Positions 34,074-43,654 of a DNA stretch of 53,653 nt are shown one piece after another. Positions within the stretch are counted from its first letter, which is position 1. Every line of letters begins with the position of its first letter. Location: contig NZ_AHAM01000255.1 in NCBI RefSeq assembly GCF_000236565.1, forward strand, positions 1 to 53,653. Direction: 5' to 3'. A program made the translations under genes and the position numbers. Origin of the DNA: Mesorhizobium alhagi CCNWXJ12-2. GTDB taxonomy: Bacteria; Pseudomonadota; Alphaproteobacteria; Rhizobiales; Rhizobiaceae. The notes below the pieces were generated by a model, which did not search any database, was not told where the DNA came from, and saw nothing but the letters and a program-made list of their open reading frames with translations.

Positions 34074-36074
34074 ATGCGGCAACGACGTTTGAGCTGGATT
34101 GCGGGTGTTTCGGCACTGGCGGGTTTGATGATTGCAGGGCTGCCGGCCGAGGCCAGGCAGACCGCCGAACCCGTTGAAATCGGCTCGTTTACCGGCGCTT
34201 ATCTGGCCGCCCGCGTGGCCGAAGTCGACAACGATCTGGACAGCGCGATCGCCTATTACAAGCAGGCGCTGGCGTTCGATCCCCAAAACCAGCAGCTTCA
34301 GCAGAGCCTGATGCTCGCGCTGATCGCGCAGGGGCGATTCGACGAATCGCTGCCCTATGCCGAAAAGCTGAAGGCGGTTCCCGACATCGAGCGGTTCTCG
34401 CGCGTGGCGCTCGCGGTCGACGCATTCCGCAAGAAGGACTACACGGCTGCCGAGACTTGGCTGAAACTCACGGTCGAATCCGACCTCGACCGGCTGATCA
34501 CCGCCGTCATGACGGCCTGGGCGAAATCCGGCGCAGGCGACAGCGCCGAGGCGCTTGCCGCCCTCGACAAGGTCGAGGGGCCGGAATGGTACGTTCTGTT
34601 CAAGGCCTATCACCGCGCCCTGATAGCCGACTTCGCCGGCATGAACGGCGAGGCCGAGAAGGCCTACAGCGCTGCGTTCGACAATGTTTCGGCCGGAGGC
34701 GCCGCCCCCGAAACCTGGCTGCGCGTGGTCGAAGCCTATGCCGGCTTCCTCGCCGCCCGCGGCGACAAGGACAAGGCGTTGGCCGTACTCGACAAGGCAG
34801 CGGAGAACTCCACCGGCCAGCTGCCGCTGATAGCCCTGCGTGAAAAGATCGCCAAGGGTGAAAAGATTTCGCGGCTTGTCGCCGATCCGGCGGACGGCGC
34901 CAGCGAAATCCTGCTCAATCTCGGCGCCGCGCTCAACCGCGGCGGCGGCGAGCCTTTCGTGCGGCTCTATCTGCAATATGCGCTGGCGCTCAAGCCCGAC
35001 AGCGACATCGTGCTCCTGCAACTGGCGGCCGTGGCCGAACAGCAGGAGCAAGCCGAGGAGGCGATCGCGCTTTATGGGCGCATTCCGGCCGATTCGCCGA
35101 TCAAGCGCGCGTCCGAACTGCAGCTTGGCCTGAACCTGGCCGATCTCGACCGGCACGACGAGGCGATCGTCCATCTCAAGGCGCTGCTCGATTCGGACCC
35201 CGACGACATGCGCGCTTATCTGGCGCTGGGTGGCGTTTATGCCTCCAAGGAGGATTACCGCGCCGCGGCGGAGGTCTACGACCGCGCGGTGGCACGCCTG
35301 AAGGAGCCGACAAAGGCCAACTGGAACATCTTCTATCAGCGCGGCATCGCCTATGAGCGGCTGAAGGAATGGCCCAAGGCCGAGCCGAATTTCCGCAAGG
35401 CGCTGGAGCTTTTCCCCGACCAGCCTCAGGTCATGAACTATCTCGGCTATTCCTGGGTCGACATGAACATGAACCTGGAAGAAGGCCTGGACCTTATCCG
35501 CAAGGCCGTCGATCTGCGGCCGAGCGACGGCTACATCGTCGATTCGCTGGGCTGGGCCTATTATCGTCTCGGTCGGTTCGAGGAAGCCGTTGTCGAACTT
35601 GAGCGCGCGGTGTCGCTGAAGCCGGACGATCCTGTACTGAACGACCATCTCGGCGACGCCTACTGGCGGGTCGGGCGCAGACTGGAGGCCACTTTCCAGT
35701 GGAGCCATGCGCGCGACATGAAGCCGGAGCCCGACGTGCTGTCCAGCGTGCAGAAGAAGCTAACCGCAGGTCTGCCGCCGGTGGAAGGCAAGACCGCGCA
35801 GGATGCGCCGCCGGTGAAGCCGGCGCCTGTCGAGGCAAAGCCAGCGCCCGCCGCCGACCCTGACAAGAAGAGCGAGGCGCCGGCGCCGGTGGAGACGCTG
35901 GCCGCCACGCCCGCCGCCTACAAGGTGCTGCCGGGGCAGTCGCTGTGGTCGATCGCCGACGACGTGCTCGGCAATGGCGGCCGCTATATCGAGATCCTCA
36001 ATCTGAACCCGCAACTGCGGGGCGATCCGGGCCGGCTGGTGCCGGGCCAGGAACTGGTGCTGCCGGGACAGTAG
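34074..36074 (+). CDS. Tetratricopeptide protein with a C-terminal LysM domain
   Basis: A 666-residue exported protein. It has a signal peptide (SWIAGVSALAGLMIAGLPAEA), a long series of TPR repeats (e.g. ASELQLGLNLADLDRHDEAI and VDSLGWAYYRLGRFEEAV) and then a Pro/Ala-rich linker (residues about 560-612) and a LysM module at residues 616-665 (YKVLPGQSLWSIADDVLG...LVPGQELVLPGQ) that would bind peptidoglycan. ATG 34074 follows GGGAAGGA; a GTG-type start at 34056 is less likely. It lies upstream of glyQ. TPR plus LysM suggests a periplasmic assembly platform held at the cell wall. Confidence 0.85.
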   Translation: MRQRRLSWIAGVSALAGLMIAGLPAEARQTAEPVEIGSFTGAYLAARVAEVDNDLDSAIAYYKQALAFDPQNQQLQQSLMLALIAQGRFDESLPYAEKLKAVPDIERFSRVALAVDAFRKKDYTAAETWLKLTVESDLDRLITAVMTAWAKSGAGDSAEALAALDKVEGPEWYVLFKAYHRALIADFAGMNGEAEKAYSAAFDNVSAGGAAPETWLRVVEAYAGFLAARGDKDKALAVLDKAAENSTGQLPLIALREKIAKGEKISRLVADPADGASEILLNLGAALNRGGGEPFVRLYLQYALALKPDSDIVLLQLAAVAEQQEQAEEAIALYGRIPADSPIKRASELQLGLNLADLDRHDEAIVHLKALLDSDPDDMRAYLALGGVYASKEDYRAAAEVYDRAVARLKEPTKANWNIFYQRGIAYERLKEWPKAEPNFRKALELFPDQPQVMNYLGYSWVDMNMNLEEGLDLIRKAVDLRPSDGYIVDSLGWAYYRLGRFEEAVVELERAVSLKPDDPVLNDHLGDAYWRVGRRLEATFQWSHARDMKPEPDVLSSVQKKLTAGLPPVEGKTAQDAPPVKPAPVEAKPAPAADPDKKSEAPAPVETLAATPAAYKVLPGQSLWSIADDVLGNGGRYIEILNLNPQLRGDPGRLVPGQELVLPGQ

Positions 36075-36080
36075 AGTCCT

Positions 36081-36261
36081 CCCTTTTCCCCTTGTGGGAT
36101 GAGGGGTGTCGCGAGGAACGCCGCCCTTGCAACTGTCCTCATCCCCAACCTAAGCACTCCGTCCCCTAGCCGCAACCTTAGCACTCCGTCCAACACCCTC
36201 ATCCGACCTCCCCTTCGACAAGCTCAGGGTTCGGCCACCTTCTCCCACAAGGGGAGAAGGG
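36081..36261. repeat. Compound palindromic element between the TPR gene and glyQ
   Basis: Outer arms CCCTTTTCCCCTTGTGGGA (36081-36099) and its near-complement at 36243-36261 (18 of 19) flank a mosaic. Inside are two copies of an 18-base direct repeat starting AACCTAAGCACTC/AACCTTAGCACTC (36147-36164 and 36174-36191) and the CTTCGACAAGCTCAGG hairpin also seen in the ispE element. No gene is present in 36075-36336. Confidence 0.8.
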
Positions 36262-36336
36262 AGGGACAGCTCTCGCCTTGACCCATCGCAACCGCCGCAC
36301 TAGAGCCTTGGCGGTTCCGATCACAGAGGCCCGCCC

Positions 36337-37260
36337 GTGACCTTGCCTGCCCACATGCATCCCAGCCGCTCGTTTCAGGGGCTGATCCTGACGCTCCACA
36401 ACTACTGGGCGGATTACGGCTGCGTGGTGCTGCAGCCCTACGACATGGAAGTGGGCGCCGGCACCTTCCATCCAGCCACCACGCTGCGCGCGCTCGGCCC
36501 GAAGCCGTGGCGCGCCGCCTATGTGCAGCCGTCGCGCCGGCCCAAGGACGGCCGCTACGGCGAGAACCCGAACCGGCTGCAGCATTATTACCAGTACCAG
36601 GTGATCCTTAAGCCGAACCCGCCGGACCTGCAGGAGCTCTATCTCGGCTCGCTGGCCGCAATCGGCATCGACCCGCTCACGCACGACATCCGTTTCGTCG
36701 AGGACGATTGGGAGAGCCCGACGCTCGGTGCTTGGGGGCTCGGCTGGGAATGCTGGTGCGACGGCATGGAGGTGTCGCAGTTCACCTATTTCCAGCAGGT
36801 CTGCGGCATCGAATGCGCGCCTGTCGCCGGCGAACTCACCTACGGGCTGGAGCGGCTGGCCATGTATGTGCAGGGCGTCGACAATGTCTACGACCTGAAC
36901 TTCAACGGCCGCGAGGGTGCTGAAAAGGTCAGCTACGGCGATGTCTTCCTGCAGGCCGAGCAGGAATATTCCAGGCACAATTTCGAGCATGCCGACACGG
37001 CGGTGCTGCTTCGGCATTTCGACGACGCCGAGGCGGAATGCCAGGCGCTGCTGAAGGCCGGCGCGGGCGAGAACTTCCACCGCATGGTCTTTCCCGCCTA
37101 CGACCAGTGCATCAAGGCGAGCCACGTCTTCAACCTGCTCGACGCGCGCGGCGTGATCTCGGTGACCGAGCGGCAGAGCTACATCCTGAGGGTTCGCGAT
37201 CTGGCCAAGGCGTGCGGGGTGGCGTTCCTGCAGACGGAAGCGGGCGGGCTGGCTGCCTGA
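36337..37260 (+). CDS. glyQ: Glycine-tRNA ligase alpha subunit
   Basis: A 307-residue class II synthetase alpha subunit of the bacterial (alpha-beta)2 type: [59 protein letters not shown] and [19 protein letters not shown]. It binds ATP, glycine and forms glycyl-adenylate. GTG 36337 has AGAGG upstream; ATG 36355 is an alternative. It lies before glyS, with a short convergent lipoprotein gene and 257 further bases between, unlike the usual tight glyQ-glyS pair. Confidence 0.97.
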   Translation: MTLPAHMHPSRSFQGLILTLHNYWADYGCVVLQPYDMEVGAGTFHPATTLRALGPKPWRAAYVQPSRRPKDGRYGENPNRLQHYYQYQVILKPNPPDLQELYLGSLAAIGIDPLTHDIRFVEDDWESPTLGAWGLGWECWCDGMEVSQFTYFQQVCGIECAPVAGELTYGLERLAMYVQGVDNVYDLNFNGREGAEKVSYGDVFLQAEQEYSRHNFEHADTAVLLRHFDDAEAECQALLKAGAGENFHRMVFPAYDQCIKASHVFNLLDARGVISVTERQSYILRVRDLAKACGVAFLQTEAGGLAA

Positions 37261-37261
37261 A

Positions 37262-37456
37262 TCAAGCGGTGGCTACCCCAGCCAGGGTCGCGCCGGTCAT
37301 TGTGAACTCCGGAAAGCTGGTCTGGCTGGCAGAGCCCGCCATCGTCTGGAGCGCCTTGCGCACGCCGGGCATGCGCGCTTCATCCGATCCGCCGAGACAT
37401 GCCGCCAGGCAGGCGCTGAGCGCGAGTAGCTGGAGAAGGGTCGAGGCCGTTTTCAT
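37262..37456 (-). CDS. Small putative lipoprotein
   Basis: A 64-residue protein with a signal peptide and lipobox (LALSACLAAC; LAAC fits the consensus with the acylated Cys at residue 20) followed by a short acidic-to-polar tail. It lies antisense in the glyQ-glyS interval, starting a base after the glyQ stop. Third positions are GC-rich, supporting coding, but the small size leaves doubt. Function not recognised. Confidence 0.55.
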   Translation of the reverse strand: MKTASTLLQLLALSACLAACLGGSDEARMPGVRKALQTMAGSASQTSFPEFTMTGATLAGVATA

Positions 37457-37713
37457 GGTCGTTGTCCGAGATGTTCAGTGTCGATCGTTCTGTGTTCCGG
37501 GTCGGCGAAATGGTTCACACACAGGCCGCAGATTTCGCGGTCTGAGCGTTGGTCGCTTCAGCGCAGCATTTGGTTCATGGAAGTCTGCCCCTAGGACGAA
37601 CAGGCTCGCCGCGACCCGACAGGCGGGCGGATAATTTTGCGAAGCACCGAAAGGTGACAGCGCGCGGCCGACTTGCTATGCCCGCGCAGCCTCATTTCCC
37701 ACGAGACCAGACG

Positions 37714-40317
37714 ATGCCCGACCTGCTGCTAGAATTACGCTCGGAAGAAATCCCCGCCCGCATGCAGCGCAAGGCGGCCGGCGATCTCAGGAAGATGGTG
37801 ACCGATGGCCTGGTCGAGGCCGGGCTGACCTATGACGCCGCCCGCGAATATTTTACGCCGCGCCGGCTGACGCTCGACGTGCGCGGCCTGACCGCGCGCT
37901 CCAAGGATGTGCGCGAGGAGAAGAAGGGGCCGAGCACCAAGGCGCCGGAGCAGGCGATCGCCGGCTTCCTACGTTCGGCGGGGCTCGACGACATCAGCCA
38001 GGCGCATGTGCATTCCGATCCGAAGAAGGGCGATTTCTACGTCGCCCATATCGTCAGGCCGGGCCGGGCGGCGGAGGAGATCATCGCCGAGCTGATCCCC
38101 GAGATCATCCGCGACTTCCCCTGGCCGAAATCGATGCGCTGGGGCGCGGCCTCGGCAAAGCCCGGCTCGCTGCGCTGGGTGCGGCCCTTACAGTCGATCG
38201 TCTGCACCTTCGGCCCCGAGACCGAGGAGCCGGTGGTGGTCGATTTCGAGGTCGACGGCATCCGCGCCGGCAACGTCACCTACGGCCACCGTTTTCACGC
38301 GCCCGACGCCATCGTGGTGCGCCGTTTCGAGGATTATGCGGCCAAGCTCGAGGCGGCCAAGGTCGTGCTCGACGCTGACCGCCGCAAGGAGATCATCCTT
38401 TCCGACGCCCGGAACCTCGCCTTCGCCAACGGACTGGAACTCGTCGAGGATGAAGGGCTGCTGGAGGAGGTGGCCGGGCTGGTCGAATGGCCGGTGGTGC
38501 TGATGGGCGAGTTCGAGGCGGACTTTCTCGATATCCCGGCCGAAGTGATCCGGCTGACGATCCGGGCCAACCAGAAGTGTTTTGCGGTGCGTCCTTCGAG
38601 GCCGGCTTCGTCGGCACCTCAGGATGAGGAAAGGCAACGGCGGCACGACGGTCCTCATCCTGAGGTGCGAGCGGAGCGAGCCTCGAAGGACGCACTCTCC
38701 AACCGCTTCATCCTCACCGCCAATATCGAGGCGAGCGACGGCGGCAAGGAAATCGCCTACGGCAACGGCAAGGTGGTGCGCGCCAGGCTTTCCGACGCGC
38801 TGTATTTCTGGAAGACCGACCAGGCCGATCTGCCCGACCTCGACCAACTGAATGCCTCCGCCGAAAAATTCGGGCTCGATTGGAAGAAGCCGCTAGACCA
38901 GCGCATGGCGCGGCTCGACCATCTCGGTGTGACCTTCCACGCCAAGCTCGGCACGCAAGGCGAACGGGTTGAGCGCATCGCGCGGCTGGCGGAAGAGATC
39001 GCACCGATCGTGGCGGCTTCCACCTCCCCCTTGAGGGGAGGTCGCGCCGAAGGCGCGGGTGGGGGTAATTCGTCGAGCGCCAGCGCCACCGTACCCCCTC
39101 CCCTCAAGGGGGAGGGGGACAACGTCGCCGCGCTCGCCCGCCGCGCTTCCGTTCTGGCCAAGGCCGACCTGACCACCGAAGTGGTGGGCGAATTCCCCGA
39201 ATTGCAGGGCGCGATGGGCCGCAAATACGCGCTGCTGCAAGGCGAACACCCATCCGTCGCAGCCGCGATCGAGGAGCATTGGAAGCCGCTTGGTCCGACC
39301 GACCGCGTGCCGACCGACCCGGTCTCGGCTTCCGTGGCGCTGGCCGACAAGCTGGATACCCTGGTGGGCTTCTGGGCGATCGACGAGAAGCCCACTGGCA
39401 GCAAGGATCCCTATGCGCTGCGACGTGCGGCGCTGGGGGTGATCCGGATAGTGGTCGAGAATGGGGTGAGGTTGGGGCTGCTGCATCAATTCGCCAACGC
39501 GCTGTTCGGGCTAACGTTCAATGCAGGAAGTCGGTTCTCTGTAATCTGGAAGGCAGAAGACGGCGGCGAGTTTACAACAGGCGTAGATTCTGCCGGCGAC
39601 CTGCTTGACTATCGTTTCATTGGTTTACACTCGGAGAAATCCGAGCCGGTTTTCGAACGTCCCGCCGCTGATCTTATCCCCGATCTCCTCTCCTTCTTCC
39701 ATGACCGCCTGCAGGTCTATCTCCGCGACCAGGGTGCGCGGCACGATCTGATCGATGCCGTTCTGGTGAGCGGCGGTGCCGGCCCCTCATCCTTACCCTC
39801 TCCCCGTGAAGAACGGGGAGAGGGAGTCGCCGGCGCTGACGCCCCCCTCTCCCCGTCCTTACGGGAAGAGGGTAAGGGTGAGGGGCACTCGGCCAACGAC
39901 GATCTCCTCATGATCGTCCGCCGCGTCGAAGCCCTGTCCACCTTCCTCGAAACCGAGGACGGCAAGAACCTGCTCGCCGGGACCAAGCGCGCGGCGAACA
40001 TTCTGGCGGCCGAGGAGAAGAAGAAAACCGTGATCGCCGATGCGGTCGATCCGGCGCTTTTGTGCGAGGAAGCGGAGAAATCGCTGTTCGCCGCGGTGAA
40101 TCAAGCCGAGAGCCAGGCCGCGCAAGCGATTCAGAATGAAGACTTTTCCGCCGCCATGCGCGCGCTTAGCGCGTTGCGCGAACCGGTTGATTCATTCTTT
40201 GAACGCGTTCTCGTGAATGATGAGGATGTCGCCATCCGCGCCAACCGACTGGCGCTGCTCGCCCGCATCCGCGCGGCGACAGGCCAGGTCGCGGATTTCT
40301 CGAAAATCGCGGGGTAG
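37714..40317 (+). CDS. glyS: Glycine-tRNA ligase beta subunit carrying in-frame repeat elements
   Basis: An 867-residue beta subunit, clearly longer than the E. coli protein (689). It starts [20 protein letters not shown] and ends with the anticodon-binding (DALR-type) domain ([20 protein letters not shown]). Three palindromic repeats at 38588-38694, 39022-39119 and 39782-39886 are read in frame and add about 100 residues; removing them would give roughly 760. Flanking enzyme motifs remain continuous (NQKCFAV before and [12 protein letters not shown] after the first). The beta subunit binds tRNA-Gly. ATG 37714 is the family start; an open frame from 37549 is too long. Confidence 0.95.
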   Translation: MPDLLLELRSEEIPARMQRKAAGDLRKMVTDGLVEAGLTYDAAREYFTPRRLTLDVRGLTARSKDVREEKKGPSTKAPEQAIAGFLRSAGLDDISQAHVHSDPKKGDFYVAHIVRPGRAAEEIIAELIPEIIRDFPWPKSMRWGAASAKPGSLRWVRPLQSIVCTFGPETEEPVVVDFEVDGIRAGNVTYGHRFHAPDAIVVRRFEDYAAKLEAAKVVLDADRRKEIILSDARNLAFANGLELVEDEGLLEEVAGLVEWPVVLMGEFEADFLDIPAEVIRLTIRANQKCFAVRPSRPASSAPQDEERQRRHDGPHPEVRAERASKDALSNRFILTANIEASDGGKEIAYGNGKVVRARLSDALYFWKTDQADLPDLDQLNASAEKFGLDWKKPLDQRMARLDHLGVTFHAKLGTQGERVERIARLAEEIAPIVAASTSPLRGGRAEGAGGGNSSSASATVPPPLKGEGDNVAALARRASVLAKADLTTEVVGEFPELQGAMGRKYALLQGEHPSVAAAIEEHWKPLGPTDRVPTDPVSASVALADKLDTLVGFWAIDEKPTGSKDPYALRRAALGVIRIVVENGVRLGLLHQFANALFGLTFNAGSRFSVIWKAEDGGEFTTGVDSAGDLLDYRFIGLHSEKSEPVFERPAADLIPDLLSFFHDRLQVYLRDQGARHDLIDAVLVSGGAGPSSLPSPREERGEGVAGADAPLSPSLREEGKGEGHSANDDLLMIVRRVEALSTFLETEDGKNLLAGTKRAANILAAEEKKKTVIADAVDPALLCEEAEKSLFAAVNQAESQAAQAIQNEDFSAAMRALSALREPVDSFFERVLVNDEDVAIRANRLALLARIRAATGQVADFSKIAG
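38588..38694 (+). repeat. Palindromic element A, in frame inside glyS
   Basis: Outer perfect 15-base arms TGCGTCCTTCGAGGC (38588-38602, 38680-38694) and inner perfect 16-base arms GCACCTCAGGATGAGG (38614-38629, 38653-38668). This is the familiar GC-rich rhizobial repeat, here translated as APQDEERQ...[13 protein letters not shown]. Confidence 0.92.
39022..39119 (+). repeat. Palindromic element B, in frame inside glyS
   Basis: Perfect 18-base arms CTCCCCCTTGAGGGGAGG (39024-39041) and its complement at 39097-39114. Translated as [14 protein letters not shown] at one side and PPPLKGEGD at the other; the latter recurs in pdhC. Confidence 0.9.
39782..39886 (+). repeat. Palindromic element C, in frame inside glyS
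   Basis: Nearly perfect arms of about 26 bases starting GCCCCTCATCC (39782-39807, 39861-39886). The 105 bases are exactly 35 codons, read as [11 protein letters not shown] and [14 protein letters not shown]; compare ispE. Confidence 0.92.
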
Positions 40318-40319
40318 CC

Positions 40320-40787
40320 TCAGTAGGTAACCGGCGATTCCGGAGCCGGCGCGTCGACAGGGTCCCCGTTGGGCGCTGCGGATTGCCGGCTTGGCGTCGG
40401 CCGCGCGTCGGCGGGAGCCGAGGCTTGCACAGGCGAAGATGCGGACGAAAACGCGCCGCCTGCAATGCCGCCGCGCAGCACCATCGGCGCAAAGCCGCGG
40501 CGCGGTTTTTTCGGCTTCTCGCCGACCGAGGCGACGTTTTCATAGGCGACGTCGGGCGGGCCGAAGGCGAGGATGGAGCGCGTGACCATGCGGCGCTCGT
40601 CGGTCTCGACGGCGTCTTCCGGCATGTCCGGCGGGCCCGCCACGATCATGGACGGCCCGATCGGCCCCGTCATCGGCGCCAACGTCACGATCGACGAGGC
40701 GTGTGCCGACCCCGCGCAAACCGCCGCGACGGCGAGGACAAAAAGCTTCCAGAACGATCGCACCGGCATGCTCCATTGCATTTCCAC
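40320..40787 (-). CDS. Exported protein of unknown function
   Basis: A 155-residue protein with a signal peptide (FWKLFVLAVAAVCAGSAHAS) and a Pro/Ala/Ser-rich C-terminal half that looks disordered. No domain is recognised. ATG 40787 or ATG 40772 (MPVRSFWK) may be used. It is convergent with glyS, two bases from its stop, and divergent from the Sua5-type gene at 40876. Confidence 0.65.
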   Translation of the reverse strand: MEMQWSMPVRSFWKLFVLAVAAVCAGSAHASSIVTLAPMTGPIGPSMIVAGPPDMPEDAVETDERRMVTRSILAFGPPDVAYENVASVGEKPKKPRRGFAPMVLRGGIAGGAFSSASSPVQASAPADARPTPSRQSAAPNGDPVDAPAPESPVTY

Positions 40788-40875
40788 GCCGGTCCCTTAT
40801 CAGTCCCGGGTTGATGCCGGCTTGAAGCGATGGGCGGCATTTTAGCGATCGGGCATATCCGGAGGATTGCGGGAA

Positions 40876-41850
40876 GTGGCGGAAATTCGCAACGCGGCCG
40901 AGGCGATGGACGAGGCGCTGGCTCTGCTCAGGGCCGGCGAGATCGTCGCGATCCCGACCGAAACCGTCTACGGGCTCGCCGGCGATGCGACCAATGGCGC
41001 GGCCGTGGCGAAGATATTCGAGGCCAAGGGCAGGCCGCGCTTCAACCCGCTGATCGCCCATGTCTCGATGGTCGCCATGGCCGAGGAGATCGCCGAATTG
41101 GATCCGCTGTCGCGAAAGCTCGCGGAAAAATTCTGGCCCGGCCCGCTGACGCTCGTGCTGCCGCTGAAACCCGGCGGCGCGATCCATCCGCTGGTCACGG
41201 CCGGGCTCGATACGATCGCGCTGAGGATGCCGCGCGGCTTCGGTGCGAAGCTGATCGAGCGTTTCGGACGGCCGCTGGCGGCGCCCAGCGCCAATTCGTC
41301 GGGCAGGATCAGCCCCACCACCGCCGCCGCGGTGGCGGACGATCTGGGCGACAGGATCAGGCTGGTGGTCGACGGCGGGGCGACGCCGGTCGGGCTGGAA
41401 TCGACCATCGTCAAGGTCGAGGACGGAAAACTGCGGCTGCTGCGGCCGGGCGGTATCGCGGCGGAGGAACTGGAAGCGGCGGCAGGGGCAAAACTGGTGC
41501 GCGGCACCAAAAGCGGCGTCGAGGCCCCGGGTATGCTGGCCTCGCATTACGCCCCGGGCGCTCTGGTCCGCCTCAACGCGCAGGATGTGGTGGCCAGCGA
41601 GGCGCTGCTCGCCTTCGGGCCGCAGCGCGCCAGAAACGCGGAAGGCGCGGTTGCGGTGCTAAACCTTTCCGAGGCCGGCGATCTGCGCGAGGCTGCGAGC
41701 AACCTGTTCTCGCATCTCCAGGCGCTCGACAGCAGCGGCGCGAAAACGATCGCGGTGGAGCCGATACCATATGAAGGACTGGGCGAGGCGATCAACGACC
41801 GGCTGGCGCGCGCCGCCGCGCCGCGTGACAGCGGCGCTTCGTACAAGTAG
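40876..41850 (+). CDS. L-threonylcarbamoyladenylate synthase (Sua5 type)
   Basis: A 324-residue enzyme making threonylcarbamoyl-AMP for the t6A37 modification of ANN-decoding tRNAs. The N-terminal YrdC/TsaC domain has VAIPTETVYGLAGDATN, KGRPRFNPLIAH and PSANSSGRISPT; after about residue 200 a linker (APGMLASHYAPGA) leads to the C-terminal Sua5 domain, so it is Sua5 rather than short TsaC. GTG 40876 follows GGAGGATTG; TTG 40867 would bury that site. The FAD enzyme follows 9 bases later, likely co-transcribed. Confidence 0.95.
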   Translation: MAEIRNAAEAMDEALALLRAGEIVAIPTETVYGLAGDATNGAAVAKIFEAKGRPRFNPLIAHVSMVAMAEEIAELDPLSRKLAEKFWPGPLTLVLPLKPGGAIHPLVTAGLDTIALRMPRGFGAKLIERFGRPLAAPSANSSGRISPTTAAAVADDLGDRIRLVVDGGATPVGLESTIVKVEDGKLRLLRPGGIAAEELEAAAGAKLVRGTKSGVEAPGMLASHYAPGALVRLNAQDVVASEALLAFGPQRARNAEGAVAVLNLSEAGDLREAASNLFSHLQALDSSGAKTIAVEPIPYEGLGEAINDRLARAAAPRDSGASYK

Positions 41851-41859
41851 GAAACGACC

Positions 41860-43302
41860 ATGGAAGCATCCGGGCAAGGCATAGACGCAGCGCTCCTCGA
41901 CCGCTTTGCTGCGATTGTCGGCGAGGCGCATGCGCTACGGAGCGATGCCGACATCGCACCTTACGTCAGCGAACGGCGCGGCCTTTATTCCGGCCGGACG
42001 CCTCTGGTGCTGCGGCCGGGCAGCGTCGACGAGATCAGCCGCATCATGCGGCTCGCCACCGAGACCAGAACACCGATCGTGCCGCAGGGCGGCAATACCG
42101 GCCTTGTCGGCGGACAGATGCCGGACGGCTCCGGCCGCGAGATCGTGCTGTCCCTGTCGCGGCTGAACCGCATCCGCGAGCTCGACGTGCAGTCGAACAC
42201 GGTGACAGTGGAGGCCGGCGTGGTGCTGCAGACGCTGCGCGACGCGGCGGATGCTGCCGACCGGCTGTTTCCACTGTCGCTGGGGTCGCAGGGCTCGTGC
42301 CAGATCGGCGGCAATCTGTCGTCCAATGCCGGCGGTACCGGCGTGCTCGCCTATGGCAATGCGCGCGATCTCTGCCTCGGCGTCGAGGTGGTGCTGCCGA
42401 CCGGCGAGGTCTTCGACGATTTGCGCAAGCTGAAGAAGGACAATACCGGCTACGATTTGAAGAACCTGTTCGTCGGCGCGGAAGGCACGCTGGGCATCAT
42501 CACCGCGGCGGTGCTGAAGCTCTATCCCAAGCCGAAGGGCAGGGCGGTCGCCTGGGTCGGCGTCGAGTCACCGGAGGCGGCATTGTGGCTTTACGGCTTG
42601 GTCGCTGATCACGCCGGTACCGACCTGACAGCATTCGAGCTGGTGTCGGAGCGAACGCTGGATTTCGTCCTGCGCCACATCCCCGGCTCGGTGGCGCCGC
42701 TGGACGGACCGTTCCCATGGAACGTGCTCGTAGAGGTTTCCTCAGCTCGCTCCGAGGAAGATGCACGCAATCTCCTCGAAGACGCGCTCGAGAATGCAAT
42801 TCTCGGGTCAGGCGATGACATTGCGCACATCAACGCCGTCTTCGCTTCTAGCCTTGCTCAAAGCGACGCCTTCTGGCGCTTGCGCGAATCCATGTCGGAC
42901 GCGCAGCGCCTGGAAGGCGCGTCCATCAAGCATGATATTTCGGTGCCGGTCGCCGCGATACCGGAGTTCATAGAACGCGCCGCGATCGCCGTAGAGGCGG
43001 TCAGTCCGGGTGCCCGCCTGGTCTGCTTCGGCCACATGGGCGACGGCAATCTGCACTACAACATCTCGCAGCCGGTGGGCGCGGACGGCGCGGCGTTCCT
43101 CGGCCTCTACCGCGCGATGAACAAGGCCGTGCACGACATCGTGCGCGACCTCGGCGGCTCGTTCTCTGCCGAGCACGGCATCGGCCGGCTGAAGCGCGAC
43201 GAACTGCTCGCCACCGCCCCGCCCGTCGCGATCGACCTGATGCGCCGCGTCAAGGCGGCGTTTGATCCGGCGGGCATCATGAATCCGGGGAAGATCATTT
43301 AA
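41860..43302 (+). CDS. FAD-binding oxidoreductase (GlcD/D-2-hydroxyglutarate dehydrogenase-like)
   Basis: A 480-residue flavoenzyme with an N-terminal FAD_binding_4 domain (VPQGGNTGLVGGQMPDGSG, GGNLSSNAGGTGVLAYGNAR) and a C-terminal FAD-oxidase domain with CFGHMGDGNLHYN and FSAEHGIGRLKRDEL, both metal/FAD-linked motifs. The family oxidises D-2-hydroxy acids such as D-lactate, glycolate or D-2-hydroxyglutarate; length and style suggest the last, but the substrate is not certain. ATG 41860 follows TAGGAAA. Confidence 0.9.
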   Translation: MEASGQGIDAALLDRFAAIVGEAHALRSDADIAPYVSERRGLYSGRTPLVLRPGSVDEISRIMRLATETRTPIVPQGGNTGLVGGQMPDGSGREIVLSLSRLNRIRELDVQSNTVTVEAGVVLQTLRDAADAADRLFPLSLGSQGSCQIGGNLSSNAGGTGVLAYGNARDLCLGVEVVLPTGEVFDDLRKLKKDNTGYDLKNLFVGAEGTLGIITAAVLKLYPKPKGRAVAWVGVESPEAALWLYGLVADHAGTDLTAFELVSERTLDFVLRHIPGSVAPLDGPFPWNVLVEVSSARSEEDARNLLEDALENAILGSGDDIAHINAVFASSLAQSDAFWRLRESMSDAQRLEGASIKHDISVPVAAIPEFIERAAIAVEAVSPGARLVCFGHMGDGNLHYNISQPVGADGAAFLGLYRAMNKAVHDIVRDLGGSFSAEHGIGRLKRDELLATAPPVAIDLMRRVKAAFDPAGIMNPGKII

Positions 43303-43324
43303 TCAGCCCGCAAATGGTCGAGCT

Positions 43325-43440
43325 GCCCCTCACCTGCCTGCCGGCATCCTCTCCCCGTAAGAACGGGGAGAGGAGAGATGGCCGCAACGCTGGCGACCCC
43401 TCTCCCCGTTCTTACGGGGAGAGGGTAAGGGTGAGGGGGC
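43325..43440. repeat. Intergenic palindromic element (same family as ispE/glyS element C)
   Basis: Starts GCCCCTCACC and ends GGTAAGGGTGAGGGGG, with internal hairpins CTCTCCCCGTAAGAACGGGG and the converse. It is the intergenic counterpart of the elements inside glyS and ispE and shares the spacer GCTGGCG. The rest of the 43303-43681 gap holds no gene, only AT-poor sequence and the leader hairpins below. Confidence 0.88.
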
Positions 43441-43611
43441 GGCGCAGGCGCCAAAGGCACATCCACCAGCCCCCATTCACCCGTTCTTCACATCCCTTTC
43501 CAACACCTTGCACCCGGTCGCAAAGCGATAACCATGCGCCGGATCAGCAAAATTTAACCGACTTTCTTAAGCGCGGCGGTAAGGTCCGCGGCGTAGGCTT
43601 CTTCCCATAAC

Positions 43612-43654
43612 GAGACCGGGAAAACCGGTTCGGAGAGACCGGAAACCGGCTCTC
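43612..43654 (+). promoter_or_regulatory. Paired hairpins in the leader of the DUF6101 gene
   Basis: Two similar motifs, GAGACCGGGAAAACCGGTTC and GAGACCGGAAACCGGCTCTC (43635-43654), each able to form a stem, lie 28-70 bases before ATG 43682. They could be a binding site or a leader structure; no known riboswitch was matched. Confidence 0.35.

Noticed and set aside
33861-35708. Upstream extension of the AraC regulator's frame through the TPR gene
   Set aside because: The extension is antisense to a well-supported TPR protein and the regulator has a suitable start at 33860.
36147-36191. TTAGCACTC-like sequence resembling a CIRCE heat-shock element
   Set aside because: CIRCE needs an inverted copy with 9-base spacing; here the copies are direct repeats inside a palindromic element.
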